From positions 119,817 through 183,816 of the forward strand of contig NZ_JAQFVF010000021.1 of NCBI RefSeq assembly GCF_027789125.1: a stretch of 64,000 nucleotides of DNA, in the 5' to 3' direction. Below, in pieces: positions 42,650-51,798 of the stretch; the first letter of the stretch is position 1, and every line of letters begins with the position of its first letter. The DNA is from Paenibacillus aestuarii (GTDB lineage Bacteria > Bacillota > Bacilli > Paenibacillales > NBRC-103111). A program made the translations under genes and the position numbers. Under the pieces are notes generated by a model. It made no database searches, was not told where the DNA came from, and saw only the letters and a program-made list of their open reading frames with translations.

Positions 42650-43189
42650 ATGAGAACTGAGATTATGTCTGAGGAAAACCTGCCATTGCATGCCGGAAGA
42701 ACTGAAAAACTGCCTATTCAACCTATCGTGCAACCGCTCCCTGCCCAGCCTATGCTACCTGCCCAACCTATGCAACCTATTCAGCAAGGTCCAGCTACAT
42801 GGACAGATGCCAACATGCCGATCCATCAAATGCCAGTGCCGCTGCCCGCTCCTGTACCAACACCTTATTCCGCTCCTATTGCTGGCGGTGTGATCCCAGC
42901 TCAGCCTTATCACCATGCTGTTCATCACCCTGTTCACCATGCCGTACACCACGCTTATCATCCAGTACACCATGCCGCTCATCACCCTATGCATCACGTT
43001 ATGCACCATCCTGTATACCACCCCTATCATGTCTTGGCTTACCATCCGTACCACCACATGGTGCATCATCCGCATCATGCCATGCACCATCACATGCAGC
43101 ACCATCACATGCAACATCCGCACATGCAGCACCCGCACCATCATACAGGGCACATGCACCATCATCAGCAGCAAGCAGATCCCAAATAA
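42650..43189 (+). CDS. His-rich, Gln/Pro-rich protein, probable spore-coat component
   Basis: 179 residues, not a family I can name. Residues 1-85 are Pro/Gln-rich with short repeats (PAQPM, PAQPMQP) and contain Gln24, 28, 33, 39, 42, 45 and 46. Residues 87-172 are a His-repeat region (units such as HHAV, HHPV, YHPYH, HHMQH) with about 42 His. Only two Lys are present (20 and 179). There is no signal peptide or membrane segment. GAGGAG lies seven bases before ATG. Codons in the repeat alternate between CAT and CAC, so the repeat is old enough to have diverged. Being directly after tgl, it is a likely cross-linking substrate; metal binding is inferred from composition. Confidence 0.75.
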   Translation: MRTEIMSEENLPLHAGRTEKLPIQPIVQPLPAQPMLPAQPMQPIQQGPATWTDANMPIHQMPVPLPAPVPTPYSAPIAGGVIPAQPYHHAVHHPVHHAVHHAYHPVHHAAHHPMHHVMHHPVYHPYHVLAYHPYHHMVHHPHHAMHHHMQHHHMQHPHMQHPHHHTGHMHHHQQQADPK

Positions 43190-43194
43190 GAAAC

Positions 43195-43232
43195 AAAAAA
43201 GAAGCCTGGATCCGAAGATCCGGCTTCTTTTT
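43195..43232 (+). terminator. Intrinsic terminator after the His-rich gene
   Basis: AAGAAGCC-GGATC and GATCC-GGCTTCTT arms (one bulged T, CGAA loop) followed by TTTT. The remaining 185 bases up to the sulfatase gene show nothing clear. Confidence 0.85.
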
Positions 43233-43417
43233 ACTTGCGTTGTTACTGAAGGGAATATTCACCAATTGCAGGCGATACTTCATTTTTATATTCAATTCCA
43301 CTTGGGATACATGTTTAGATACGAATTTTATCCGGTAAACAGGTTATTTTCCTTATCTGTACTTACGCAATAGAAACTAGTATATCCCGTTCCTGATTCA
43401 AATATACATATCTATTT

Positions 43418-44878
43418 TTAAATTCCCAATCTAATGTACTGCTCGGGTGGAGCGTCATGCGATTTCATGATGCGAATCATGTGATCAATCATCCGCTTTT
43501 CGACGGCGGCGTCCTGAATGGGCTGCTTTTGCTCCGGATCGATATGCAAATCATACATCAGCGTGCCGAAGCGATGCGCCGGAATATACGAGGATGCCGG
43601 GATTTTGAGCGTACGTACTCCTTTCGTAAAAGAGAACGGATCCGCCAGCTCCAGCTCCTGCAGCTCCTGCACGCTAAATAGCGAAGCCATATGCGTCGGC
43701 ATCAGCGTGTAGTTATATAACGGCGTATTGTCAGGTCGAATAGGCGCGCGCATATAAACATACCGTCCATCCGTGCAATTGACATGCCCGCCATGAATGC
43801 CGAACAGCACGGCTTCACGCTGTGACGCCCCGCTTGCGTCGCGCAAAGGAATACCTTGCATGTCCGCAGGCACATCAACACCAAAAAATTCCAATAAAGT
43901 CGGCGATAAATCGATCAATTGCGTTAAACCAGCACAGCGCTCGTTGTTCCGTTTATCGCGTGGATCCCAGACAAAGAGTGGCGTGCGGGCAATTTCATTG
44001 TAAAACGGCATGATGTTCTTAGCCCACCAATCATGCTCGCCAAGCAGAAAACCATGATCCGTCGTCACGATCAGCATCGTATCCTGCCACAGATCGTATT
44101 CATCCATGGCATCCAGCACTTTGCCCAGGTAGGCGTCGCACATGCTAAGCAGCGCAGCATACTCATATTTGCAGTGCTCGATTTCCTCGCGCGTCTCCTT
44201 CACAGGCTGGTATCCCGGCCAGTCAAAGTGCTTCCCCGTGTAATCGTGCGGATACATATCTTTATACGCTTGCGGTGAAAAAAACGGCTCATGCGGATCA
44301 AAAGCTTCGATTTGCAGCAGCCAGCGGTCTTCGCTATGATTTGTGCGGATAAATTCAATCCCTCTGGAAAAGGTTTCCGACTGGGGATGCAAACGCTCTT
44401 CTTTCATGTATTTGCGGTTAATCCAGTCTTGGCGAAAAAGCTGGCTGCGGTAGCCATCGAAGCTGCCGACATGCTCGGGTATTTCCGGCTCCGCAACCTC
44501 CCCCTTCCAGGGATCCCCCTCCTGCCCACGAACGAAGTCCCAAGTGGTATATTGGCTGTGGTAGGTGGCGCCACCCGGCTCCCAGTAATGGTAATGGTCG
44601 CTAACCAAATGTGAGTACACCTGATTCGCTCTCAGCAGCGCTGGCATGGAATCATCAAAAGGCTCCAACGGCCCCCAGCTGCGATGCAAGAAATTGTACC
44701 GACCGGTCAACATATCGCGCCGGGCAGGCATACAGGGCATGCTGCCCACCCAGTTATTGTCAAACGTAACCGTGTGCTCCGCCAACCGACTAAAATTCGG
44801 GGCATGCGTCCAATCGCCGCCATAAGGCGGAAGCATATGCCGGTTCAAGGAATCAAACATGACTACAATCGCTTTCAA
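43418..44878 (-). CDS. Sulfatase (formylglycine type) with C-M-P-A-R motif
   Basis: About 486 residues from a TTG start at 44878 that overlaps the stop of the upstream sulfatase as TTGA; GGAGG lies ten bases upstream. It is an alkaline-phosphatase-superfamily hydrolase: metal Asp in VVMFDSLNRHM, the modification motif CMPARRDMLTGRYNFLHRSWGP (Cys about 49; first Cys is converted to formylglycine) and IVTTDHGFLLGEHDWWAKN. CxPAR instead of CxPSR is a known variant. No signal peptide is seen, so it acts inside the cell on imported sulfated substrate. The maturation enzyme is not in this window. Substrate unknown. Confidence 0.88.
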   Translation of the reverse strand: MKAIVVMFDSLNRHMLPPYGGDWTHAPNFSRLAEHTVTFDNNWVGSMPCMPARRDMLTGRYNFLHRSWGPLEPFDDSMPALLRANQVYSHLVSDHYHYWEPGGATYHSQYTTWDFVRGQEGDPWKGEVAEPEIPEHVGSFDGYRSQLFRQDWINRKYMKEERLHPQSETFSRGIEFIRTNHSEDRWLLQIEAFDPHEPFFSPQAYKDMYPHDYTGKHFDWPGYQPVKETREEIEHCKYEYAALLSMCDAYLGKVLDAMDEYDLWQDTMLIVTTDHGFLLGEHDWWAKNIMPFYNEIARTPLFVWDPRDKRNNERCAGLTQLIDLSPTLLEFFGVDVPADMQGIPLRDASGASQREAVLFGIHGGHVNCTDGRYVYMRAPIRPDNTPLYNYTLMPTHMASLFSVQELQELELADPFSFTKGVRTLKIPASSYIPAHRFGTLMYDLHIDPEQKQPIQDAAVEKRMIDHMIRIMKSHDAPPEQYIRLGI

Positions 44879-46188
44879 TGCGTTTGCGCCTCCTCGTGTA
44901 AGGATCGGTACCACCGTCTTACGTCTTCCTCCAGCCTGCGGGCCACATCCGGGAATTGTTCCGCAAGATTGACCCGCTCGCCGGCGTCCTGCTCCAGATC
45001 GGATAAATGCACGGCATCAACCGCCGTCCTACTGAAGTCCAGCTTGCCGTTCAGCACCAGCTTCCATTTGCCTTCGCGAACCGCCAGTTGGTCCCCATAT
45101 TCCCAGAACAGCTGCGGGTGTGGGCTTGGCGCCGTTCCGCGAATGGTCGCGCATAAGCTGTAACCGTCTACATCATAGCCTTTCTGATCCGTGCCAGTCA
45201 GCTCCAGCACCGTCGGGAACATATCCATCATCGCGCACACTTCGTCATTTACTTGCCCTTGGCTTCCAGCGAAGCCCGCCGGGTAACTCAATATCGCCGG
45301 TTCGCGAATGCCTCCATCGAATAAGCTGGCCTTATGGCCACGGAACTTTCCGGCGCTGCCGCCGTAATACAGATCCTCTGTGCCGTCCAGCCAATTACGC
45401 GACTCTGTCGACGGACCGTTATCGCTGGAGAAGAAAATAATCGTGTCCTCGTACACGCCTTTGTTTTTCAACGCCGCTACGATTTCCCCGACCCCGTCGT
45501 CAACGGCCGCAATCATCGCAGCCATAATTCGCCGATCCGGCGGCAGATCCGAGAAGCGGTCTATGTACGCCTTCGGCGCGTGCATCGGGTAATGCGGTGC
45601 ATTGTAGGCCACATAGAGGAAATAGGGCTCTTGCTCCGCAGCAGCCTCGATGTAGGACACGGCCTCTCTCGTAATCACTTCGGTCATATATTCGCCGTTC
45701 TCCCATACTTCCGTCTCGTTATGCCACAAATCGTGAACGGGATTCACGCCGCCAGCCTGCTCCCAGTAAAAAATATGCGAGTAATAGTCTATGCAGCCTG
45801 CACGAAAGCCATAAAACTGGTCAAAACCGTGAGCATTCGGTCCATGCTCCGCCGATGCGCCCAAGTGCCACTTGCCGAATACAGCCGTCTGATACCCTTG
45901 CGTTTTCAAGGCTGCAGCCAAGGTCGTCTGCCCGAGGGACAGCCCTTTCGTTCCTCTTTTACCGCCAAGGATGTGGCTGATTCCCGCTCTTGCCGGATAT
46001 TTGCCCGTCAGCAGCGATGCCCGAGACGGCGAGCAAACCGGTGAATTGGAATACCAATTCGTGAACCGCACGCCTTCGCCGGCCAGCTGGTCGAGATGCG
46101 GCGTTTTCATCGCATCCGAGCCATAACAGCCGAGATCGCCATACCCCAGATCATCACAATAAAAAATGATTACATTCGGTCGTTTCAT
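44875..46188 (-). CDS. Arylsulfatase-like sulfatase (formylglycine type)
   Basis: 437 residues with the classic marks: NVIIFYCDDLGYGDLGCYG (metal ligands Asp12, Asp13), SNSPVCSPSRASLLTGKYPARAG (Cys52, CxPSR), GKWHLG and FFSSDNGPS. The chain resembles glycan exosulfatases (N-acetylgalactosamine/iduronate sulfatase type). There is no signal peptide, so a cytoplasmic role on an imported substrate is likely. It lies 15 bases after the last ABC ATPase gene and is coupled to the second sulfatase. Confidence 0.92.
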   Translation of the reverse strand: MKRPNVIIFYCDDLGYGDLGCYGSDAMKTPHLDQLAGEGVRFTNWYSNSPVCSPSRASLLTGKYPARAGISHILGGKRGTKGLSLGQTTLAAALKTQGYQTAVFGKWHLGASAEHGPNAHGFDQFYGFRAGCIDYYSHIFYWEQAGGVNPVHDLWHNETEVWENGEYMTEVITREAVSYIEAAAEQEPYFLYVAYNAPHYPMHAPKAYIDRFSDLPPDRRIMAAMIAAVDDGVGEIVAALKNKGVYEDTIIFFSSDNGPSTESRNWLDGTEDLYYGGSAGKFRGHKASLFDGGIREPAILSYPAGFAGSQGQVNDEVCAMMDMFPTVLELTGTDQKGYDVDGYSLCATIRGTAPSPHPQLFWEYGDQLAVREGKWKLVLNGKLDFSRTAVDAVHLSDLEQDAGERVNLAEQFPDVARRLEEDVRRWYRSLHEEAQTH

Positions 46189-46203
46189 TTGCTATTCCTC
46201 CGC

Positions 46204-47157
46204 TTATCCAAAGAGATGACAGCGCACTTGATGTCCGTCGGCAATTTGCACAGCAGCAACCGGCGCCGTTCTGCAAGTATCGGTGACATAGGGGCAGCGA
46301 TGCTGGAAGCTGCAGCCCGTCACAGGGATATCCCGTCCCTGCGGATCGATCACTTCTAAAGCTTCCGCCTGCTCTCGCCATGGATCAGGTGACGAATAAA
46401 GCAGCAATTTCGTATAGGGATGCTGCGGATTCTGAATCAGCTCCTCAGCCGGTCCGCACTCCATCATTTGCCCTGCATACATGACCATGATGCGGTCAGC
46501 CATATACCTAGCGCTTCCTAGATTATGGGTGATCAGGATCATCGCCAAATTTTCTTTATCTTTCAAATCGAGCAGCAAATTCATAATATCGACGCCGATG
46601 GAAACATCCAGCATCGATGTCGGCTCATCGGCGACAATGACCTTCGGCGTCAACCCCAGCACCTTGGCGATCACGACGCGCTGCTTCTGCCCGCCAGATA
46701 ATTGATAGGGATACTTATCGATGAAATCTTCCGCCGGCATCAGTCCAACCTTCTGCAGCAGTTCCAGCACCCGCTCCCGGATATCGCCATCCCAATTGCG
46801 CTGCACCTGCAGCGGGCGGCCGATGATGTAGCCGATGGTGTGATGAGGATTGAGCGCAGCGAAAGGGTCCTGAAAGATCATTTGCACAAACGTAGGCAAA
46901 TTTTTCCGCAGCTGCTTGCTGCTCGCAAGTGATTCCCCGTTATAGACGATGTCGCCGGATGTGGCGGGGATCAAATTGGTCAGCATGCGGGCGATCGTGC
47001 TTTTGCCGCTTCCGGATTCGCCGACAATGGCCAGCACTTCACCCGCTTCTAACTTAAAACTGACATCATGAACCGCTCGAAATTGTTTCTTGCGAAACAT
47101 CGTGCGGGTGCTGAACATTTTGCCGAGCTCATTCACGTGCAGCAGAGGCTTGCTCAC
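46204..47157 (-). CDS. Oligopeptide-type ABC transporter ATPase (OppF/DppF-like)
   Basis: About 317 residues from GTG at 47157, with GAGGAGGG eight bases upstream; the start lies inside the end of the preceding ATPase gene (29-base overlap). Walker A GESGSGKST, signature LSGGQKQRVVIAKVLGL, Walker B VIVADEPTSMLDV, and the C-terminal Cys-containing oligopeptide/dipeptide extension (TGCSFQHRCPYVTDTCR), which in this family can hold an iron-sulfur cluster. It is the second ATPase of the transporter at 46204-51743. Confidence 0.9.
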   Translation of the reverse strand: MSKPLLHVNELGKMFSTRTMFRKKQFRAVHDVSFKLEAGEVLAIVGESGSGKSTIARMLTNLIPATSGDIVYNGESLASSKQLRKNLPTFVQMIFQDPFAALNPHHTIGYIIGRPLQVQRNWDGDIRERVLELLQKVGLMPAEDFIDKYPYQLSGGQKQRVVIAKVLGLTPKVIVADEPTSMLDVSIGVDIMNLLLDLKDKENLAMILITHNLGSARYMADRIMVMYAGQMMECGPAEELIQNPQHPYTKLLLYSSPDPWREQAEALEVIDPQGRDIPVTGCSFQHRCPYVTDTCRTAPVAAVQIADGHQVRCHLFG

Positions 47158-48124
47158 GGGATAATCCCTCCTCGGTATAAAGATGGCAGGCAATCTGCCC
47201 CCAATTATCCTGCTTCAAGGCAGGCTGCAGCGTTTGGCATTTGGCGACGGCTTGACTGCAGCGTGGGAAGAACCGGCAGCCGGCAGGCGGCCGAATCAGA
47301 TCCGGCGGGTTGCCTGGAATGCCGGCCAGTCTCTGTTTCGGACCCGACAGCGCAGGAAATGAGCCCAGCAGCCCCTGCGTATAAGGATGGCGCGCCCCCC
47401 GCAAAATCTCCTCCCTAGCCGACACTTCGACCAGCTTGCCGGCATACATGATGCCGATTCTATCGCACATTTCCAGCATTAAAGGAAGATCATGCGTAAT
47501 AAACAGGATGGAAAAGCCAAATTCTTTTTGCAGCTCGAGAATTTTTCGGATGATCCCGTTTTGAACAACGACATCAAGCGCCGTCGTCGGCTCGTCCATG
47601 ATCACGAGACTGGGCTTAAGCGCCATCGCCATAGCGATGACCACCCGCTGCCGCATACCGCCTGACAACTCGTGCGGGTAGCTGTCCAAGCGGTCTGCCG
47701 GAAGATCCACCAGCTTCATCAGGTGGGCCGCTCGCTGCAGGGCTTCCCTCCTGGCCTCAGGCTCGTGCGCCACAATGGCGTCGACAAGCTGATCGCGGAT
47801 TTTGAGCACCGGATTCAGATTGTTCATGGCGCTCTGCAGCACGATGGACAACTTGGACCAGCGCAGCCGGTCGAACTCCTCATCGCTCAGCGCCGTCAAT
47901 TCTGTGCCATCGAGCAGCACGCTGCCGCCGGTAAGCTTAGCCGGGTGGCGCAGCAAGCGGGATATGCCGAAGGCCGTCGTCGATTTTCCGCATCCGGACT
48001 CACCGGCCAGCCCGAAAATCTCCCCTTTTCCGATCGAGAAACTGACCTCATCGACCGCTTTGACGACACCTCGGGGTGAAGCGTATTCTATACTCAGATT
48101 ATGGACCCGCAGCAAATCCGCCAC
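47129..48124 (-). CDS. Oligopeptide-type ABC transporter ATPase (OppD/DppD-like)
   Basis: 331 residues, GTG start with GGAGG seven bases upstream. Walker A GESGCGKST, signature LSGGMRQRVVIAMAMAL, Walker B LVIMDEPTTALDV, H-loop LFITHDLPL, and the C-terminal motif PPAGCRFFPRCSQAVAKCQ. It energises the permeases at 48151 and 49033 together with the OppF-like subunit. Confidence 0.92.
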   Translation of the reverse strand: MADLLRVHNLSIEYASPRGVVKAVDEVSFSIGKGEIFGLAGESGCGKSTTAFGISRLLRHPAKLTGGSVLLDGTELTALSDEEFDRLRWSKLSIVLQSAMNNLNPVLKIRDQLVDAIVAHEPEARREALQRAAHLMKLVDLPADRLDSYPHELSGGMRQRVVIAMAMALKPSLVIMDEPTTALDVVVQNGIIRKILELQKEFGFSILFITHDLPLMLEMCDRIGIMYAGKLVEVSAREEILRGARHPYTQGLLGSFPALSGPKQRLAGIPGNPPDLIRPPAGCRFFPRCSQAVAKCQTLQPALKQDNWGQIACHLYTEEGLSREQASAARE

Positions 48125-48150
48125 ATCGATTCCTCCTTCTGATACTTAAT

Positions 48151-49014
48151 CTACAAGGCCGCATTCCCACGGTTCGCCCGATACTTCTCCAGAATGCCGT
48201 TGCCGATCAGGATAAAGCCGAAGCAGAAGAAAGCGATCGCCAGCCCCGGCGGAAGAATCCACCACCAGGCATGAAACAGAACGGCATTATTGGCATTGGC
48301 CAGCGCCAGAATCGTCCCCCAGCTTACATTCGTGGGATCGCCAAGCCCGAGGAAGCTTAATCCCGCTTCCGCCAGCACAGCTTGCGTCGTCACCAGAACC
48401 AAGTTCGCGAGAATAACCGGCACGATATTCGGCAGTATTTCACGGAACATAATTTCCGTATCCTTCATCCCCACCATCCGCGCAGCTTCCACATACCCGC
48501 TTTGCCGTTCGCTCATCGTCTGGCTGCGGATGCTTCGGCCCATGTAAAGCCAGCTCAATGAACCGATAATGAGAATCGTGCTCAGCGTCCCCATCGAAGG
48601 GAGAAATGAGGCCAAAATAATCATCAGCGCAAGTGTCGGAATGATGAGAAACAGATCGACGATGCGCATCAGCGACTCCTCGATCCAGCCGCCTTTAAAT
48701 CCGGAAACAACGCCGACTGTGACCCCGATCACCGTTGTAATTAGTCCGGCAAGAATGCCGACCCAGAAGGAAGTCCGTGTTCCGTAGATCATTTGGCTCA
48801 ACACATCCTGGCCGTAGCTGTCGGTGCCCAACCAGTGGCTAAATGATGGCGGCAGCCAGGAATCGAAGCCGATGAAATTTTTCGGATAGGGGGCAAACCA
48901 GGAACCGAACAGTGCAATAACGGTGAAAATCAACAAAATGATAAGCCCCATCTTCCCTTTCGTTCCCGGAAAGGCGGACCAGCTTGCTTTCAGGAATTGT
49001 TTTATGATTGGCAT
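48151..49014 (-). CDS. Oligopeptide-type ABC transporter permease (OppC/DppC-like)
   Basis: 287 residues, N-terminal OppC helix (GLIILLIFTVIALFGSWFAPYP), LGTDSYGQDVLSQMIYGTRTS, and the permease loop GYVEAARMVGMKDTEIMFREI-LPN. Six predicted membrane helices. It lies 18 bases after the OppB-like gene. Confidence 0.93.
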   Translation of the reverse strand: MPIIKQFLKASWSAFPGTKGKMGLIILLIFTVIALFGSWFAPYPKNFIGFDSWLPPSFSHWLGTDSYGQDVLSQMIYGTRTSFWVGILAGLITTVIGVTVGVVSGFKGGWIEESLMRIVDLFLIIPTLALMIILASFLPSMGTLSTILIIGSLSWLYMGRSIRSQTMSERQSGYVEAARMVGMKDTEIMFREILPNIVPVILANLVLVTTQAVLAEAGLSFLGLGDPTNVSWGTILALANANNAVLFHAWWWILPPGLAIAFFCFGFILIGNGILEKYRANRGNAAL

Positions 49015-49032
49015 GTTAGCCTCCTTGACCGG

Positions 49033-50019
49033 TTAATTGAGCGCCACGCGCGGATCAATCAGCGGATAGACGAGATCGGCAATCAAATTGCAGACGATAA
49101 CCGAAATGGCGATGCTCAAGAATGCCCCCTGGATAAGCGGGTAGTCATGATTTAGAATCGCATTGAAAGTGACCAGCCCCACACCGGGGTAGGAGAAGAC
49201 GATCTCGGTCGTGATCGCGCCTCCAATAACGTGGCCCAACGAGGTCATTAAACCGGTGAAAGAAGGAAGCAGCGCGTTACGTGCGCCGTACATATACTTC
49301 CTGCGGCTTGTGCGAATCCCCTTAGCCTTGGCCAGCAGCATGTAATCCTCGGACAGCACGCGCATTAAGTTGTTGCGCAGCACCAAGATATGGCCAGCCA
49401 GTGTAGCGATAATTAAAGTGAATACGGGCAAAAAGGCATGATACAAAACCGATCTCCCTTTTTCCCACGCCGTGAAGCTGTCGAAGGCAGGATCAACCGC
49501 CTGACCTAGCGGAAACCATCCCAAATAGAAGGAGAAAATCATAATGAAAATAATCGCAATCCAAAAAAAAGGCACGGAGTTCAGAAAAAAGGCCGAGAAT
49601 AAAGTCGTGTTGTCGAAGAGCGATCCCGCTTTCCACGCGCCCCGAATCCCGATCAGCCATCCGACCAGATAACTGAGCAGCGTGGCAGTGAGCACGGTCC
49701 CGAATGTCCAAGGGAGTGCTTTCAGCATGACGTCGGCAACCGGTGAAGGAAAGTTGGCGTACGAGACGCCAAGGTTGCCATGTAAGAGCTGCTTCAAGTA
49801 CTGCACATATTGATGCCAGAGGCTGGGGTTATCCAGCCCGAATTGTATTTTCAGCGCGTTAGCGACCTCTTGCGAGCCCAGCGCCTTTTCCGAAGCCAGC
49901 GCGCTCGCCGGATCTCCCCCCATTAACCGGGGGAGCAGGAAGTTGAGCGTTGCGGCGACATATAACGTGATGAGGGCAAAGCCGATTCTTTTCAACAAAT
50001 ATACGGAATTGTAACGCAT
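49033..50019 (-). CDS. Oligopeptide-type ABC transporter permease (OppB/DppB-like)
   Basis: 328 residues, six predicted membrane helices, N-terminal LLKRIGFALITLYVAATLNFLLPRL, permease loop VLSEDYMLLAKAKGIRTSRRKYMYGARNALLP (in part) and C-terminal DLVYPLIDPRVALN, all standard for OppB. It follows the binding protein by 29 bases. Confidence 0.93.
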   Translation of the reverse strand: MRYNSVYLLKRIGFALITLYVAATLNFLLPRLMGGDPASALASEKALGSQEVANALKIQFGLDNPSLWHQYVQYLKQLLHGNLGVSYANFPSPVADVMLKALPWTFGTVLTATLLSYLVGWLIGIRGAWKAGSLFDNTTLFSAFFLNSVPFFWIAIIFIMIFSFYLGWFPLGQAVDPAFDSFTAWEKGRSVLYHAFLPVFTLIIATLAGHILVLRNNLMRVLSEDYMLLAKAKGIRTSRRKYMYGARNALLPSFTGLMTSLGHVIGGAITTEIVFSYPGVGLVTFNAILNHDYPLIQGAFLSIAISVIVCNLIADLVYPLIDPRVALN

Positions 50020-50048
50020 CGAACGCGCCTCCTCTTCCCTTAGCTTGA

Positions 50049-51743
50049 TTACTTCTTCTTCACTTGCAGCAGCGAGAGTGCGGAGGTGACCGGCAGATCC
50101 TCGTTATAGTTAGTGAACTGGTCGACACGGTAAGGAATATGTCCGCCGACATTGTACATGACGGCTACTGGCGCTTTTTCCGCAATCCGGTTCTGCACTT
50201 GTTGATAGAGCTCTTTGCGTTTGCTGCTGTCGGCGGAAGAAGCTTCGTCCAGCCATTTATCGACGTCCTCATCACGGAAACGCATGTAGTTGAGGCCTGG
50301 CGCATTCGTTTTGGTCGGTGCTGTCATTTTACTGTGGAAAATTTCCAACTGAGCTTGTGGGTCCGGCGGCGTTGTAATCCCATTCTGCAGCAGCTCATAA
50401 TCCCCAGCCATCAGCAGCTTCGTCAATTCCGGCCAAGTGACCAGCTTCACCGTCGTTTCGATACCGACATTTTTCAGCCAGTCCGTGATCATGGCTCCTT
50501 CTTTATTTTGTGCCGGCGCATTAGCTGCCATGTGATACGTGAACGAAAGCGGCTTGCCGTCCTTCTCAAAGATACCCTTGGCGTTTTTCTTATAACCGGC
50601 GGATTCCAATAATTTGATCGCTTCATTGACGTTAAAGCCATAGGCTTGGTTATCGAGCAGTTTGCTATCCACCATTTCGCCAAAGACGGAGGACAAGAAC
50701 CCTGGATTCGCCGGGAACACGCCGTTAGACTCGCCTTTTTCAATAAGCGACTTACGGTCGAGCGCAATTTGGATCGCCCGGCGTACATTGTTATCCGACA
50801 ACCCCGGTTTTTCGTTGTTCATAATGACGGAATACGTACTCAGTCCCGGAAACACTTGCAGTTTATTCACCGGATTTTCCAATAGCTTCGGTACACTTGG
50901 CATCGCGACGGTGCCCGTCGAGCCTTGCACGTCACCTTTTTCCAGCGCAAGCGTGAGCGTCGAGGAGTTATTGAAGCGGTCGATGAATAGTTGATCGATA
51001 TTTGGAGCCCCGAGGAAATAGTCCGGGTTCTTATCCAGCACTATAGCGCTTTCATTTATACTTTTAAATTTGAAAGGTCCTGTGCCAATCGGCGTTTTAT
51101 TCAAAAATTGCGAGGCATCTTCTTTCTCAAACTGCTGCTTCGGTACGATGTAAACGGTTGATAAATAAAATGGCAAGGATGGGAATTGCTTGCTCAATTT
51201 AAATACAACGGTATCACTGCCTTGTGCGCTAACGTCCTGCAGCCTGCCGTCACCCCACAGCTGGTAGCGGTCCAGCACTTTGTTATTTTTTAAAGTATTA
51301 AAGGAATAAAGCACATCATCAACCGTAAAAGGTTTACCGTCCTGCCATTTCGCTTTCATATTCAGCTTGACGGTGTACGTTTTGTTGTCGTCTGTCCAAG
51401 TTCCGTCACCTGCGGCCAAGCGCGGAACGAGCTGCCCTTTTACTGGATTAAAATAGTACAAAGGATCGAATACGTAATCGAAGAATGCCGGCCAATTGCC
51501 GGTAGCAAGGAACGGGTTGAAATTGGTTACTTGCTCTGGATTCACCGTTTCGCCGAGATGATAAATGACCGTTTCACCTTTTTTTGCTGGTTCAGCAGGC
51601 TTGGCTGTCTCTGTCGTCCCTGCCTTGTTATCCACCTTAGTTTGCGCTTGCGGTGTGGAATCGCTGCATCCGCTGAGGACACCTGCGAATAAAGCCAATG
51701 TGGTGATTGCAACCGCAGTCGTTTTTCTAGTACCCCACTTCAT
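50049..51743 (-). CDS. Family 5 solute-binding lipoprotein (OppA-like)
   Basis: About 564 residues from ATG at 51743 (AAGGAGG seven bases upstream; longer open frame ignored). Signal peptide and lipobox GVLSGCS (Cys about 26), Lys/Ala linker, then the SBP5 fold (LNMKAKWQDGKPFTVDDVLYSFNTL, NKTPIGTGPFKFKS, VRRAIQIALDRKSL). Family members bind peptides but also plant and glycan oligosaccharides; the two sulfatases in the operon favour a sulfated ligand. First gene of the operon, with a promoter and a 5' hairpin directly upstream. Confidence 0.92.
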   Translation of the reverse strand: MKWGTRKTTAVAITTLALFAGVLSGCSDSTPQAQTKVDNKAGTTETAKPAEPAKKGETVIYHLGETVNPEQVTNFNPFLATGNWPAFFDYVFDPLYYFNPVKGQLVPRLAAGDGTWTDDNKTYTVKLNMKAKWQDGKPFTVDDVLYSFNTLKNNKVLDRYQLWGDGRLQDVSAQGSDTVVFKLSKQFPSLPFYLSTVYIVPKQQFEKEDASQFLNKTPIGTGPFKFKSINESAIVLDKNPDYFLGAPNIDQLFIDRFNNSSTLTLALEKGDVQGSTGTVAMPSVPKLLENPVNKLQVFPGLSTYSVIMNNEKPGLSDNNVRRAIQIALDRKSLIEKGESNGVFPANPGFLSSVFGEMVDSKLLDNQAYGFNVNEAIKLLESAGYKKNAKGIFEKDGKPLSFTYHMAANAPAQNKEGAMITDWLKNVGIETTVKLVTWPELTKLLMAGDYELLQNGITTPPDPQAQLEIFHSKMTAPTKTNAPGLNYMRFRDEDVDKWLDEASSADSSKRKELYQQVQNRIAEKAPVAVMYNVGGHIPYRVDQFTNYNEDLPVTSALSLLQVKKK

Positions 51744-51767
51744 TGGAATTTCCTCCTTAATAAAAAT

Positions 51768-51797
51768 GGTGTTGTAGACACGCACATCTACAACACC
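51768..51797 (-). promoter_or_regulatory. Leader hairpin: terminator of the AraC gene or 5' stem/attenuator of the Opp operon
   Basis: GGTGTTGTAGA and its exact complement (11 bp) around an 8-base loop, followed on the minus strand by ATTTTTATT and, eight bases later, the AAGGAGG site of the binding protein. There is no room for a promoter between hairpin and gene, so operon transcripts must cross it. Confidence 0.6.
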
Positions 51798-51798
51798 G

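Noticed and set aside
42906..43165. CRISPR-like array in the His-rich gene
   Set aside because: The short repeats are codon-phase His units without constant-length spacers.
42915..43373. Alternative frame (Thr/Ile/Cys-rich) across the His-rich gene
   Set aside because: Out-of-frame reading of the CAC/CAT repeat; it runs over the terminator hairpin at 43195.
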